Assembly (NCBI RefSeq): GCF_001400735.1
Contig: NZ_LJPW01000054.1
Span: 113,841-177,840 of the forward strand
Length of the DNA stretch: 64,000 nt
Reading direction: 5' to 3'
Source of the DNA: Pseudomonas caricapapayae
GTDB lineage: Bacteria; Pseudomonadota; Gammaproteobacteria; Pseudomonadales; Pseudomonadaceae
The translations under genes were made by a program, and so were the position numbers. Under the pieces are notes generated by a model. That model was not told the origin of the DNA and ran no database searches. It was given only the letters and a program-made list of their open reading frames with translations. Below are positions 27,511 to 37,116 of the stretch, piece after piece (position 1 is the first letter of the stretch; every line of letters begins with the position of its first letter).

Positions 27511-27718
27511 GTTCAATCCCCTTCCCGGAGCAGACGAATAAATGAATACCGTCATCTCTATCGGCTGATCGGGAAAAAGGATGAAGAACCACGAATCAGA
27601 GCTGTGCCACTGCTATTCAAGGCCCACCTGAGGCAAACCTTATGGTAGGTTTCGCGACGCTCGATAATCGCGAGACGACGGGTCTTTCCAATCTTCAGCC
27701 TGACTTACTGGAGCTGCC

Positions 27719-28147
27719 ATGAAACATTACTACGCCGCTGCGTTATTTGCCCTTTCACTGCCTGGTGTTGTTCACGCAGGCGACGCGCTGGACAGCCAGA
27801 CCGCCATCGTCCAGGCGCTGAACACCGGAGAGTCGGTCGCCGTGGTGATAGACCTGGGGCAATGCAAATCCTCGGTCGCAGGGGCCGAGCCGTCCAGGAC
27901 CAAAGGCGGCAAACGCATCGATGCCTACCGCATCACCCCCGACGGCACTCTTGCGTTCTCGGACACCCACTTCACCCTCGACCGCGATAACAAGCCCATC
28001 GAGCAATTCATTCGCTACCAGATACGCTCGGACGGCACAGCCGCGTTCAGCATGACGACACTGAGCGTTCCCGGCTATCAATCGGTCGGCAAGCCGGTGA
28101 GCTATGAGTGTGCAATCGGCAAGGGTTTGAGCTTCTTTGCCGGATAA
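27719..28147 (+). CDS. VirK-family periplasmic protein
   Basis: 142 residues with a clear signal peptide (MKHYYAAALFALSLPGVVHA, cleaved near residue 20). The remainder matches the VirK family known from Agrobacterium and Xanthomonas: ALNTGESVAVVIDLGQCK, then GGKRIDAYRITPDGTLAFSDTHFTLDRD, and a late Cys in VSYECAIG that may pair with Cys at QCK. Function in the family is not established; it is often linked with virulence regulons. Transcribed alone, divergent from the chemoreceptor. No hrp box was found upstream. Confidence 0.8.
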   Translation: MKHYYAAALFALSLPGVVHAGDALDSQTAIVQALNTGESVAVVIDLGQCKSSVAGAEPSRTKGGKRIDAYRITPDGTLAFSDTHFTLDRDNKPIEQFIRYQIRSDGTAAFSMTTLSVPGYQSVGKPVSYECAIGKGLSFFAG

Positions 28148-28314
28148 TCCGCTCGTGGCATGACCGGACGAACAGATAGACGCTCGGCATGAGGGACAAC
28201 CCCCTCACGCCCTTTGACGCAAAAGCGCAATGGCCTGCCGTGAGGCAATATGTCGAGCGTTTGAAATCCGGCAGACGTTGCCACCCTGAGTGCCCTCATA
28301 TCAGGTCGCTTCTT

Positions 28315-28770
28315 TCAAGAACCTTCGCGCATTTCGTTCACCTGAAAAATACTGACCAGCAGGCTGTCGTCCCCCGCCGTAACCCTCAATCTGCCGACAT
28401 ACAGGTTTCTCTGCAGGTAATCATGGGCACCGGAAGGAACGCTGAACTGCTTGCTGCACGTGCACCGACAGTGCGCCTGGGCTAAAGGTGCCCGCTCCGT
28501 TTCATCGGCGGCCACCAGGCCTTCCCCTACGACGTCTATCTTTACTCCGTCATCAGTCAGCAACGTGTAGTAAAGGCTGAACCGTGCAAGATCGCCATCC
28601 TGAGGCACGAGAAAAAAACTGCCTCCGGCAAGGACCTGCCCCTGAAGTCGATCGCCGCGAAATGCTCCGCCCAGTATTTCACCGCTGCTGCGTTGCCCGC
28701 GTTGGGGCCTGCAAAGCACTTGAGGCTTATCGACACGCAGGTGAACAGTCAATATTTCATGCAGCTGCAT
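28315..28770 (-). CDS. DUF3237 family protein
   Basis: 151 residues from the ATG at 28770; a GTG three codons earlier is less likely. It resembles the DUF3237 beta-barrel family: GGAFRGDRLQGQVLAGGSFFLVPQDGDLARFSLYYTLLTDDGVKIDVVGEGL. No signal peptide. A cysteine-rich CRCTC stretch at about residue 100 is unusual. The function of the family is unknown. A promoter-like element at 28817-28890 with symmetric operator arms lies just upstream and has a near-copy at 47.2 kb. Confidence 0.7.
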   Translation of the reverse strand: MQLHEILTVHLRVDKPQVLCRPQRGQRSSGEILGGAFRGDRLQGQVLAGGSFFLVPQDGDLARFSLYYTLLTDDGVKIDVVGEGLVAADETERAPLAQAHCRCTCSKQFSVPSGAHDYLQRNLYVGRLRVTAGDDSLLVSIFQVNEMREGS

Positions 28771-29171
28771 CGTCTCCACCTCTCATCTTGCACGGGGCGA
28801 CGTGCGCCTCGCCCATAACTGTACCAAGTCGTACGTTTTAGCCCGAGCATCGTGAGCTGTCAATTTAAATGCACTAATCGGTACGGTTATGAGGTGACAG
28901 TAAACAGCGCGCTCTGGCAACATCGTGTTGCCACTTCTAGTGATGTTTTTCGCCAGCGATACGCACCAGAAGAAGCGGATCTCTCTCCCGCACGGCCATT
29001 CAACGCATTGAATCTAACTGGCATCCCTCACAACAGGCCTGGTGGCGGGTGGCCTGTCCAGCTAACGCGTAGCACACTACGCACTAAACAAACTTTAATT
29101 CTGGCTCGACCAAAAACTGTTTACATGGGCGTTGTCAATTTTCCTGACAGTGACTTTCAAGGAGATGCGCA
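28771..29171. other. Intergenic region with promoter element and two hairpins
   Basis: No convincing gene in 401 bases; a 107-codon frame on the plus strand has no family resemblance. The left part holds the repressible promoter of the DUF3237 gene. Further right are two perfect small stems: ACAGGCC/GGCCTGT (29033-29039 and 29051-29057) and GCGTAG-CACA-CTACGC (29067-29082). Both lie in the probable leader or promoter of the cysteine protease. Neither is followed by a T-run. Composition is AT-richer than the flanks. Confidence 0.5.
28817..28890 (-). promoter_or_regulatory. Promoter with flanking operator arms, copy A (DUF3237 gene)
   Basis: On the minus strand, TTGACA (28858-28863) and TAAAAC (28835-28840) are 17 bases apart, a sigma-70 layout about 58 bases before the DUF3237 ATG. 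Upstream and downstream are GTACCG-containing arms (GGTACGGT-side near 28879-28886; GTACC at 28821-28825). The same order of elements with the same 17-base spacing occurs at 47190-47262. Confidence 0.55.
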
Positions 29172-29939
29172 ATGACCTATACCGTGAAACAGTATGGATG
29201 GATTCGCGATCTGCCTGATCATCGCGATCATTTGTACGCCGCGCCTGCCGAGGCGTTAGTGGCACTTCCGCATGCAGTCGATCTGCGACCTCAATGTCCG
29301 CCTGTCTACGATCAGGGCCAGTTGGGCAGTTGTACGGCAAACGGTATTGCAGCAGCGATTCAGTTCGATCGCATGAAGCAAAAGCTGACCCCGACGTTCG
29401 CGCCTTCCCGGTTGTTTATCTATTACAACGAACGTGTCATTGAGCATACCGTCGATTCGGACAGCGGAGCGATGATCCGCCACGGAATTAAAAGTGTAGC
29501 GAAACAAGGTGATTGCCCTGAAAAAGAGTGGCCTTATGATATTGAAAAGTTTGCTGTGAAGCCTTCACCCGCCTGTTACAAAGACGCACGAAAGTACAAG
29601 GCGGTTTCCTATCAGAAAGTTGCTCAGAACCTCAACCAGATGAAAGGCTGTCTGGCTGCCGGCTACCCGTTCGTCATCGGCTTCTCTGTCTACGAAAGCT
29701 TTGAAAGCAAGAAAGTTGCCCAGACCGGGCATGCCACAATGCCGGCCCCCCACGAAAAGATGCTGGGAGGTCACTGCGTATTGGCGGTAGGTTACAACGA
29801 TGCCCATCAGCATTTCATATTGCGCAACTCATGGGGCGCTGGCTGGGGGATGGATGGTTACTTCACCCTGCCCTACAGCTATCTGCTGGATGAGAATCTG
29901 TCCACCGACTTCTGGACGATAAGGGTGGTGGCGGCCTGA
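29172..29939 (+). CDS. Papain-family (C1) cysteine protease
   Basis: 255 residues with the complete papain triad: oxyanion Gln and Cys54 in YDQGQLGSCTANGIAAAIQ, His201 in GGHCVLAVGY, and Asn219 in ILRNSWGAGWGMDGY. There is no N-terminal signal peptide and almost no propeptide: the catalytic domain begins at about residue 35. It is therefore unlike secreted eukaryotic zymogens and resembles the compact bacterial C1 peptidases. Transcribed alone and AT-richer than its neighbours, which suggests transfer. Whether it is exported is unknown; no hrp box is present. The ribosome site AAGGAGATG lies seven bases upstream. Confidence 0.85.
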   Translation: MTYTVKQYGWIRDLPDHRDHLYAAPAEALVALPHAVDLRPQCPPVYDQGQLGSCTANGIAAAIQFDRMKQKLTPTFAPSRLFIYYNERVIEHTVDSDSGAMIRHGIKSVAKQGDCPEKEWPYDIEKFAVKPSPACYKDARKYKAVSYQKVAQNLNQMKGCLAAGYPFVIGFSVYESFESKKVAQTGHATMPAPHEKMLGGHCVLAVGYNDAHQHFILRNSWGAGWGMDGYFTLPYSYLLDENLSTDFWTIRVVAA

Positions 29940-29941
29940 CG

Positions 29942-31144
29942 TTATAACGCGCTCATTCGTTGCACCGCCGCATTGGCACCCTGCAGGTACTCGCGCGGCG
30001 TGCAACCAAACTCCCGGCGAAATACTGTGTGCAGGTATTGCGCCGACCGGAAACCGCAGTCGCGGGCAATGTCGGCAATCGCAGTGTCCGTGTTTTCCAG
30101 CCCGCGTGCGGCTGCGGCCAGTTTGAAACGCAGAATCTCGTCATGCACGCTGCAGCCCCGTACCCGGCGAAAGTGCGATTCCAGCGACGAGCGCGAAACA
30201 CCCACGTAAGCAGCCACCTGCGCGGTTTTGATGCCTTGGCAGGCGTATTGCCGGATAAACAGCAGCGCCTGCATCACGTAGGGGTCGCCGAGCGGCTGAT
30301 GCAGGCTGGAAGCCTGTACGTTGACAGCTTCCGGCGGTATCAGGACGTGCGTGCCCGACGAAGGCATGCCATGCAGCATCTGGTGCAAAAGGCGCGCCGC
30401 AGTTCGGCCCATCGTGTCAGTGCCCTGGACCACGGAACTCAACGGTACGCGGGTAAGGGTTCTGGTCAGAGGATCGTTATCGATGCCGATCAGTGCCACT
30501 TGCTCCGGCACGGCAATGCCGGCTGTCAGACAGGCCTGCAGCAACTGGCGAGCGCGGGCGTCGGTCACGGCGATGATGCCGATGGGCTTGGGCAGGCTTT
30601 GCAGCCAGGCAATCTGCTGCTCTACGGCGCTGTCCCAGAGAGGTGCGCTGGTCCCCAGGCCGCGATAGACCTCGGCGTGAAGACCATCGCGCTGCAGCAG
30701 TCGGCGAAAGGCCTGCTCACGCTCCTGCGCCCAACGGTTGGCTTGTGCTTCAGGCAGGCTGAAGCAGGCAAAGCGGGTCAGGCCCGCCTCGATAAGGTGT
30801 TCGTAGGCCGCCTTGATCAAGGCGTTATTGTCGGTCGCAACATAAGGAATGCCCTTCGGGTAGGCGCGGTCGTCCTGATAGGACCCACCGACCGCCACCA
30901 CCGGCAGCCTGATCCCGGCCAAGGCCTCACCGATCAGCGGGTCATCGAAATCGGCAATGATCCCGTCGCCCTGCCAGCGCTCGATGCCTTTCAGACGACA
31001 GAGAAAATCCTCTTCCAGAAAAAGATCCCAGGACACCCGGGTACTGCTGAGGTAGTTGCCTATACCGCTAATGATGCCGCGGTCATATATCTTGCTGCCG
31101 TTGAACAACAACGCAATGCGGTGAACAGGGGGAACGGTTTTCAT
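29942..31144 (-). CDS. xylR: XylR-type regulator: LacI-like sensor with AraC-type DNA-binding domain
   Basis: 400 residues from the ATG at 31144 ([27 protein letters not shown]); an ATG seven codons earlier is the alternative. Residues 1-280 form a periplasmic-binding/LacI-type sugar domain, and residues from about 290 an AraC helix-turn-helix pair ([50 protein letters not shown]). This is the domain order of enterobacterial XylR, the D-xylose-responsive activator. Divergent from xylA; it probably activates xylAFGH. Confidence 0.9.
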   Translation of the reverse strand: MKTVPPVHRIALLFNGSKIYDRGIISGIGNYLSSTRVSWDLFLEEDFLCRLKGIERWQGDGIIADFDDPLIGEALAGIRLPVVAVGGSYQDDRAYPKGIPYVATDNNALIKAAYEHLIEAGLTRFACFSLPEAQANRWAQEREQAFRRLLQRDGLHAEVYRGLGTSAPLWDSAVEQQIAWLQSLPKPIGIIAVTDARARQLLQACLTAGIAVPEQVALIGIDNDPLTRTLTRVPLSSVVQGTDTMGRTAARLLHQMLHGMPSSGTHVLIPPEAVNVQASSLHQPLGDPYVMQALLFIRQYACQGIKTAQVAAYVGVSRSSLESHFRRVRGCSVHDEILRFKLAAAARGLENTDTAIADIARDCGFRSAQYLHTVFRREFGCTPREYLQGANAAVQRMSAL

Positions 31145-31231
31145 TATTTTTATGCCGGATCTCATGTCGGTTCGCTCAGCACGACGCCGCTGTCCACAGA
31201 CTAGGCGCGTGCAGGAGCAATCTCAATACTC

Positions 31232-31258
31232 AAAATCGCACTGCGCGTTGACGATTTT
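31232..31258. promoter_or_regulatory. Candidate XylR operator
   Basis: AAAATCG (31232-31238) and CGATTTT (31252-31258) form a perfect 7-bp dyad with a 13-base spacer in the xylR-xylA divergent region. Position suits XylR, but AraC-type activators more often use direct repeats, so the assignment is tentative. Confidence 0.35.
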
Positions 31259-31325
31259 CATAATCAGAAGCGCTGGGGCCATTGCTAGTATCGAGGCATC
31301 ACCAAGAACAATAAGGAAAACGCAC

Positions 31326-32642
31326 ATGCCGTACTTCCCCGACGTCGACAGGGTCCGCTACGAGGGCCCTGACAGCGACTCGCCACTTGCTTTTCGCCAC
31401 TATGATGCCGACAAGCTGATCCTCGGCAAACCCATGCGCGAGCACTTGCGCATGGCAGCCTGCTACTGGCACACGTTCGTGTGGCCGGGTGCCGACATGT
31501 TCGGTGTCGGGACCTTCAAGCGTCCATGGCAAGGTTCTGGAGAACCTCTGGAACTGGCGGTCGGCAAGGCCGAAGCGGCTTTCGAATTTTTCTCCAAGCT
31601 CGGCATCGACTATTACAGTTTCCATGACACCGATGTAGCACCGGAAGGCAGCTCGCTGAAGGAGTATCGCAACAACTTCGCGCACATGGTCGATCATCTG
31701 GAACGCCATCAGGAGCAGACCGGGATCAAGCTGCTGTGGGGCACCGCCAATTGCTTCAGTAACCCGCGATTTGCTGCAGGTGCTGCCAGCAACCCGGACC
31801 CTGAAGTATTCGCCTACGCAGCGACACAGGTGTTCAGTGCCATGAACGCCACCCAGCGTCTCAAAGGGGCCAACTACGTCCTGTGGGGGGGCCGTGAGGG
31901 TTACGAAACCCTGCTCAATACGGACTTGAAGCATGAGCGCGAACAACTGGGCCGTTTCATGCGCATGGTAGTCGAGCACAAGCACAAGATCGGTTTCAAA
32001 GGCGACCTGCTGATCGAACCCAAGCCGCAGGAGCCAACCAAGCATCAATACGATTATGACAGTGCCACGGTGTTCGGTTTTCTCCATCAATACGGCCTGC
32101 AAGACGAGATCAAGGTCAACATCGAAGCCAACCACGCGACCCTGGCCGGGCACAGTTTCCATCACGAAATCGCCACGGCGGTTTCGCTGGGTATCTTCGG
32201 CAGCATCGACGCCAATCGCGGCGATCCTCAGAACGGCTGGGACACTGACCAGTTCCCCAACAGCGTCGAGGAGATGACCCTCGCCACCTACGAAATCCTC
32301 AAGGCTGGCGGCTTCACCCACGGCGGTTTCAATTTCGATTCCAAGGTCCGCCGTCAGAGCCTCGACGAGGTCGACCTGTTCCACGGCCATGTCGCGGCAA
32401 TGGATGTGCTCGCCCTGGCGCTGGAGCGTGCAGCGGCCATGGTGCACAACGATAGACTCCAGCAGTTCAAGGATCAGCGCTACGCCGGCTGGCGGCAGCC
32501 ATTCGGGCAGTCACTGCTGGCGGGCGAATTCAGCCTTGCGTCGCTTGCGGAACATGCCTTCGAAAACGAGCTGAACCCGCAGGCTGTCAGCGGTCGCCAG
32601 GAATGGCTCGAAGGCGTGGTCAATCGTTTCATCTACTCCTGA
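31326..32642 (+). CDS. xylA: Xylose isomerase
   Basis: 438 residues from the ATG at 31326 (AAGGAAAA upstream), full length for class II xylose isomerase. Catalytic segments are evident: [13 protein letters not shown] (active-site His and Asp), [18 protein letters not shown] (metal-binding Glu and Lys), [19 protein letters not shown] (metal-binding Glu and His), and [15 protein letters not shown] (metal Asp residues). It converts D-xylose to D-xylulose in the cytoplasm. It heads the transporter genes xylFGH; no xylulokinase gene is in the window. Confidence 0.97.
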   Translation: MPYFPDVDRVRYEGPDSDSPLAFRHYDADKLILGKPMREHLRMAACYWHTFVWPGADMFGVGTFKRPWQGSGEPLELAVGKAEAAFEFFSKLGIDYYSFHDTDVAPEGSSLKEYRNNFAHMVDHLERHQEQTGIKLLWGTANCFSNPRFAAGAASNPDPEVFAYAATQVFSAMNATQRLKGANYVLWGGREGYETLLNTDLKHEREQLGRFMRMVVEHKHKIGFKGDLLIEPKPQEPTKHQYDYDSATVFGFLHQYGLQDEIKVNIEANHATLAGHSFHHEIATAVSLGIFGSIDANRGDPQNGWDTDQFPNSVEEMTLATYEILKAGGFTHGGFNFDSKVRRQSLDEVDLFHGHVAAMDVLALALERAAAMVHNDRLQQFKDQRYAGWRQPFGQSLLAGEFSLASLAEHAFENELNPQAVSGRQEWLEGVVNRFIYS

Positions 32643-32777
32643 AGCCAGACCGATACCGACGCCGCCGTGACATTCTTGCGACAAATCTTTACCTGCGGCG
32701 CTCGGCAACGCTCTACAGTTCTACCGATATTACGCTCAGTCATTAAGTGTCTCAAACAACAATAAAAGGACGCACCT

Positions 32778-33779
32778 ATGAACACCTTGAAATGCACACT
32801 GCTCGCCAGCGCCTTGGCCCTGCTTTCCCTGCCGGTCATGGCCGACCCCGCCCACCCGAAAATAGGTTTTTCCATTGATGACCTGCGTCTGGAGCGCTGG
32901 TCACGCGACCGCGATTACTTCGTGGCAGCGGCGGAAAAGCTCGACGCCAAGGTCTTCGTGCAATCAGCCGATGCCAACGAGCAAAAACAGATTTCGCAGA
33001 TCGAAAACCTCATTTCCCGTGGCGTCGACGTGATCGTCATCGTGCCGTTCAATGCCACCGTGTTGACCAACGCCGTTGCCGAAGCCAAAAAGGCCGGGAT
33101 CAAGGTAGTGTCCTATGACCGTCTGATCCTTAACGCCGACATCGACGCTTACATTTCCTTTGATAACGAAAAAGTCGGCGAGATGCAGGCCAGTGGCGTG
33201 CTGAAAGCAGCCCCCAAAGGCAATTACTTTTTGCTGGGCGGCGCGCCCACCGACAATAACGCCAAAATTCTGCGCGAAGGCCAGATGAAGGTGCTGCAGC
33301 CAGCCATTGACAAAGGCGATATCAAAATCGTCGGCCAACAGTGGGTAAAGGAATGGAACCCCACCGAAGCCCTGAGCATTGTTGAAAATGCCTTGACCCG
33401 AAATAACAACAGGATCGATGGCATTGTTGCTTCCAACGATGCCACCGCCGGGGGCGCAATTCAGGCACTGGCCGCGCAGAAACTCGCGGGCAAGGTGCCG
33501 ATCTCGGGGCAGGATGCAGACCTGGCGGCGGTCAAGCGGGTCATTGATGGCACTCAGACCATGACCGTCTACAAGCCGCTGAAGCTGATCGCCAGCGAAG
33601 CCGCCAAACTGTCGGTGCAACTGGTGCGCAACGAGAAACCCGACTTCAGCTCGCAATACGATAATGGCAGCAAGAAAGTCGACACCATCCTGCTGACCCC
33701 GACGCCGCTGACCAAGGACAACATCGACCTGCTGGAGAAAGACGGGTTCTACACCAAGGCGCAGATTGACGGGCAATGA
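32778..33779 (+). CDS. xylF: D-xylose ABC transporter periplasmic binding protein
   Basis: 333 residues with a signal peptide ([15 protein letters not shown], cleaved near residue 22). The mature start [23 protein letters not shown] is the hallmark of xylose-binding proteins, as are [27 protein letters not shown] and [20 protein letters not shown]. It lies 135 bases after xylA and 109 bases before xylG, so it may also have its own promoter. Confidence 0.95.
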   Translation: MNTLKCTLLASALALLSLPVMADPAHPKIGFSIDDLRLERWSRDRDYFVAAAEKLDAKVFVQSADANEQKQISQIENLISRGVDVIVIVPFNATVLTNAVAEAKKAGIKVVSYDRLILNADIDAYISFDNEKVGEMQASGVLKAAPKGNYFLLGGAPTDNNAKILREGQMKVLQPAIDKGDIKIVGQQWVKEWNPTEALSIVENALTRNNNRIDGIVASNDATAGGAIQALAAQKLAGKVPISGQDADLAAVKRVIDGTQTMTVYKPLKLIASEAAKLSVQLVRNEKPDFSSQYDNGSKKVDTILLTPTPLTKDNIDLLEKDGFYTKAQIDGQ

Positions 33780-33888
33780 ACCCTCGATCGTTGATACGTC
33801 GCTAGAAGCCAGAGCGCGACCCTGCAGCGCGATCAGGCAGGGTCGCCGCTCAGGCCAAGCCATCACACCTTCGTATGAGCCCTGTGCC

Positions 33889-35445
33889 ATGTCCGACTAC
33901 CTGCTGCAAATGAACGGCATCGTCAAAAGCTTTGGCGGCGTCAAGGCCCTGAACGGCATCGACATCAAGGTCAGGCCCGGTGAATGCGTCGGCCTGTGCG
34001 GCGAGAACGGCGCGGGCAAATCCACGTTGATGAAGGTCCTGTCGGCGGTCTACCCCTACGGCACCTGGAATGGCGAGATTCTCTGGGACGGCCAACCGCT
34101 CAAGGCTCAATCGATCAGCGAAACGGAAGCGGCCGGGATCGTCATCATTCATCAGGAACTGACGCTGGTTCCGGACCTGTCGGTGGCCGAAAACATCTTT
34201 ATGGGTCATGAGCTGACGCTTTCCGGCGGGCGTATGAACTATCCGGCCATGATCCACCGTGCCGAAGTCTTGATGCGTGAGCTCAAAGTGCCGGACATGA
34301 ACGTGGCGCTGCCGGTTTCCCGGTACGGCGGCGGTTACCAGCAACTGGTGGAAATCGCCAAGGCATTGAACAAGAAGGCGCGTCTGCTGATTCTCGATGA
34401 GCCCTCCTCGGCCCTGACCCGTTCGGAGATCGAGGTGCTGCTGGACATTATTCGGGACCTGAAAGCCAAAGGCGTGGCGTGCGTGTACATCTCGCACAAG
34501 CTCGACGAGGTGGCGGCGGTGTGCGACACCATTTCAGTCATTCGCGACGGCAAACACATCGCCACCACAGCCATGGCAGACATGGACATCCCGCAGATCA
34601 TCACGCAGATGGTCGGACGCGAGATGAGCAACCTCTACCCCACCGAACGCCATGACGTCGGTGAGGTGATTTTCGAAGCGCGGCACATTACCTGCTACGA
34701 CGTCGATAACCCCGGGCGCAAGCGGGTCGACGATGTATCGTTCGTCCTCAGGCGCGGGGAAATCCTCGGTATCGCCGGGCTGGTGGGCGCGGGCCGCACC
34801 GAACTGGTGTCGGCCCTGTTCGGCGCTTATCCCGGTCGATACAGCGGTGAAGTGTGGCTCGATGGCCAGGCAATCGACACACGTACGCCGCTCAAATCAA
34901 TCCGCGCCGGACTGTGCATGGTCCCTGAAGACCGCAAACGCCAAGGCATTATTCCGGACTTGGGCGTGGGGCAGAACATCACCCTCGCGGTACTTGGCAA
35001 CTACTCGAGAATGACCCGCATCGACGCCGAGGCCGAGCTGGGCAGCATCGACCGGGAAATCTCGCGCATGCACCTCAAGACGTCAAGCCCGTTTCTGCCG
35101 ATCACCAGTCTGTCCGGTGGCAACCAGCAAAAAGCCGTGCTGGCGAAGATGCTGATGACCCGGCCGCGCGTGCTGATTCTCGACGAGCCCACGCGCGGTG
35201 TCGATGTCGGTGCCAAGTACGAGATCTACAAGCTGATGGGCGCGCTGGCAGCCGAGGGCGTTTCGATCATCATGGTGTCTTCGGAGCTGGCCGAAGTGCT
35301 GGGGGTGTCCGACCGTGTGCTGGTGATTGGCGAAGGCCAGTTACGCGGCGACTTCATCAACCATGAACTCACTCAGGAGCAGGTGCTCGCCGCGGCCCTG
35401 AGCCATTCAGAGGACCCTCACCATAATGCCCGGAAGACCGCGTAG
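33889..35445 (+). CDS. xylG: D-xylose ABC transporter ATPase (two domains)
   Basis: 518 residues from the ATG at 33889 ([21 protein letters not shown]). The reading frame is open further upstream, but that part overlaps the end of xylF and lacks coding character. Domain 1 has Walker [10 protein letters not shown] and Walker [12 protein letters not shown]; domain 2 has [25 protein letters not shown] and [14 protein letters not shown]. Its stop codon abuts the xylH start. Confidence 0.95.
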   Translation: MSDYLLQMNGIVKSFGGVKALNGIDIKVRPGECVGLCGENGAGKSTLMKVLSAVYPYGTWNGEILWDGQPLKAQSISETEAAGIVIIHQELTLVPDLSVAENIFMGHELTLSGGRMNYPAMIHRAEVLMRELKVPDMNVALPVSRYGGGYQQLVEIAKALNKKARLLILDEPSSALTRSEIEVLLDIIRDLKAKGVACVYISHKLDEVAAVCDTISVIRDGKHIATTAMADMDIPQIITQMVGREMSNLYPTERHDVGEVIFEARHITCYDVDNPGRKRVDDVSFVLRRGEILGIAGLVGAGRTELVSALFGAYPGRYSGEVWLDGQAIDTRTPLKSIRAGLCMVPEDRKRQGIIPDLGVGQNITLAVLGNYSRMTRIDAEAELGSIDREISRMHLKTSSPFLPITSLSGGNQQKAVLAKMLMTRPRVLILDEPTRGVDVGAKYEIYKLMGALAAEGVSIIMVSSELAEVLGVSDRVLVIGEGQLRGDFINHELTQEQVLAAALSHSEDPHHNARKTA

Positions 35446-36582
35446 ATGAATCAGGTCAAACAGTTCTTCACCCGCTACAAAATGCTTGCACTGGTGATCG
35501 CCATTGCCGTTATCTGGCTGTTCTTCAGTTGGCAGACCGATGGCGGGTTTCTGACTCCGCGCAACCTCTCCAACCTGCTGCGGCAGATGTCGATTACCGG
35601 CATATTGGCGTGCGGCATGGTGCTGGTGATCATCAGCGGCGAGATTGATCTGTCAGTGGGTTCATTGCTTGGCCTGCTCGGCGGCCTGGCGGCGATTCTG
35701 GATGTGGTGTACCACGTCCCGCTGCTGGCGAACCTCAGTCTGGTAGCGCTGTGCGGCCTGATGATCGGCCTGGCAAATGGCTACATGACTGCTTACCTGC
35801 GGATTCCGTCGTTCATTGTCGGTCTGGGTGGCATGCTGGCGTTTCGTGGCATTCTGCTGGGGATTACCGGCGGTACGACCATCGCCCCGGTTTCGCCGTC
35901 GCTGGTTTACATCGGCCAGGGCTATCTACCGCACACAGTGGGAACCGGGCTGGGTATCCTGTTGTTGGCACTGACGCTCTTGCTGACCTGGAGACAACGG
36001 CGCAACAGGGCTCTGCATGGGCTGGCAGCCCATTCGATGATTCGTGATGGATTACGCGTAGTGCTGATCGGTGCTGTACTGAGTGGGTTCGTCTACGTGC
36101 TCAACAGCTACGACGGGATCCCCGTACCGGTGTTGCTGTTGCTGGTTCTGCTCGGTGTGTTCAGCTACGTCACCAGCCAGACGGTATTCGGACGGCGTGT
36201 GTACGCGGTCGGCAGCAACATGGAAGCAACGCGGTTATCCGGCATCAACGTGCAGGCTGTGAAGCTGTGGATCTTCGGCATCATGGGCGTCATGTGCGCC
36301 TTCGCCGGGCTCGTCAACACCGCACGTCTGGCAGCAGGCTCGCCCTCGGCCGGCAACATGGGCGAACTGGACGCCATAGCCGCCTGCTTCATCGGCGGCA
36401 CATCCATGCGCGGTGGCTCGGGCACTGTCTATGGTGCCCTGCTCGGCGCACTGGTCATCACCAGTCTCGATAACGGCATGTCCATGCTCGACGTCGACAG
36501 CTACTGGCAGATGATCGTCAAGGGCGGCATCCTGGTACTGGCGGTATGGGTGGATGTCAGTACGCGGGCCGGTCGGCGGTGA
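35446..36582 (+). CDS. xylH: D-xylose ABC transporter permease
   Basis: 378 residues with about ten membrane segments and the RbsC-family motif GMVLVIISGEIDLSVGSLLGLLGG. The length and the LTWRQRRNRALHGL cytoplasmic loop are typical of XylH. It begins immediately after the xylG stop and ends the xyl operon. The hrp box of the next operon starts 70 bases further on. Confidence 0.95.
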   Translation: MNQVKQFFTRYKMLALVIAIAVIWLFFSWQTDGGFLTPRNLSNLLRQMSITGILACGMVLVIISGEIDLSVGSLLGLLGGLAAILDVVYHVPLLANLSLVALCGLMIGLANGYMTAYLRIPSFIVGLGGMLAFRGILLGITGGTTIAPVSPSLVYIGQGYLPHTVGTGLGILLLALTLLLTWRQRRNRALHGLAAHSMIRDGLRVVLIGAVLSGFVYVLNSYDGIPVPVLLLLVLLGVFSYVTSQTVFGRRVYAVGSNMEATRLSGINVQAVKLWIFGIMGVMCAFAGLVNTARLAAGSPSAGNMGELDAIAACFIGGTSMRGGSGTVYGALLGALVITSLDNGMSMLDVDSYWQMIVKGGILVLAVWVDVSTRAGRR

Positions 36583-36652
36583 TCAGCGGTAGCTGAGCAG
36601 TTGATCCCGGACTTGCTGGCTTCGATAGACACAACTATTGATCGGGATACAA

Positions 36653-36681
36653 GGAACCGTAGCTTGCGTTCCAGCCACTCA
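36653..36681 (+). promoter_or_regulatory. hrp box (HrpL-dependent promoter)
   Basis: GGAACC at 36653-36658, exactly 16 bases, then CCACTCA at 36675-36681. This is a perfect match to the P. syringae HrpL consensus GGAACC-N15/16-CCACNNA. The chaperone ATG is 31 bases downstream of its end. The box lies inside a longer open frame starting at 36638, which proves that frame is not the true start. Confidence 0.92.
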
Positions 36682-36712
36682 CCGAAGATATGAATGTCTA
36701 CGGGTATTGGCA

Positions 36713-37105
36713 ATGAACTCATCATTCACCCTCCAAAAGCTTCTGGATATGCGTGGTCAAGCGGGTAATGACAAGCCTGCGACGCAGGCTGTCGAGTGGC
36801 AGAAAGGAATGAACCTCTCACTGCATGTGATCGGCGATAGCCTCACGATGCTGGCTGAGATCATCGATCTGCGCGCTGATCCTCAGGACGACATGCTCTT
36901 GCGCAATCTGCTTGCCCACGCGTTTCCGGGTCTGCGGCTGCGGCGCGGTGCCTTGACCATCAACCCGGATGAAAACACTTTGGTGTACTCCTACGAGCAT
37001 GACTTTCTCGCGCTGGACAAGGCCCGATTCGAAAACCTGTTGGCTAACTTTGCCGAAACGACGCTTGAGTTGCGTAACACCGCCCAGCGCCTGCGTCATC
37101 GTTGA
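36713..37105 (+). CDS. Type III secretion chaperone (CesT/Shc-like)
   Basis: 130 residues from the ATG at 36713, chosen because the hrp box excludes the earlier start; the ribosome site is weak. Size and pattern fit class I type III chaperones: an N-terminal helix (SFTLQKLLDMRG), beta strands (MNLSLHVIGDSLTMLAEII and ALTINPDENTLVYSYEHDF), a hydrophobic central helix (MLLRNLLAHAFPG), and a long C-terminal helix (ARFENLLANFAETTLELRNTAQRL). It is immediately upstream of, and co-transcribed with, a putative effector, the usual P. syringae shc-hop order. I cannot match it to a named Shc protein from memory. Confidence 0.82.
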   Translation: MNSSFTLQKLLDMRGQAGNDKPATQAVEWQKGMNLSLHVIGDSLTMLAEIIDLRADPQDDMLLRNLLAHAFPGLRLRRGALTINPDENTLVYSYEHDFLALDKARFENLLANFAETTLELRNTAQRLRHR

Positions 37106-37116
37106 GGGCAGAACCC

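Noticed and set aside
28931..28940. hrp box upstream of the papain-like protease
   Set aside because: A CCAC occurs, but no GGAACC or close variant lies 15-17 bases before it.
28852..29175. 107-codon plus-strand frame before the cysteine protease
   Set aside because: It overlaps the repressible promoter element and two hairpins, shows no protein family features, and has no good ribosome site.
29960..31204. Plus-strand frame of 414 codons opposite xylR
   Set aside because: The minus strand encodes a clear XylR with both domains; the opposite frame is a GC-driven shadow.
31299..32447. Minus-strand frame of 382 codons opposite xylA
   Set aside because: xylA on the plus strand carries all catalytic segments; the antisense frame has no recognisable features.
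36638..36712. Earlier start for the type III chaperone
   Set aside because: The added 25 codons cover the complete hrp box, so they are promoter DNA and cannot be translated from that promoter.
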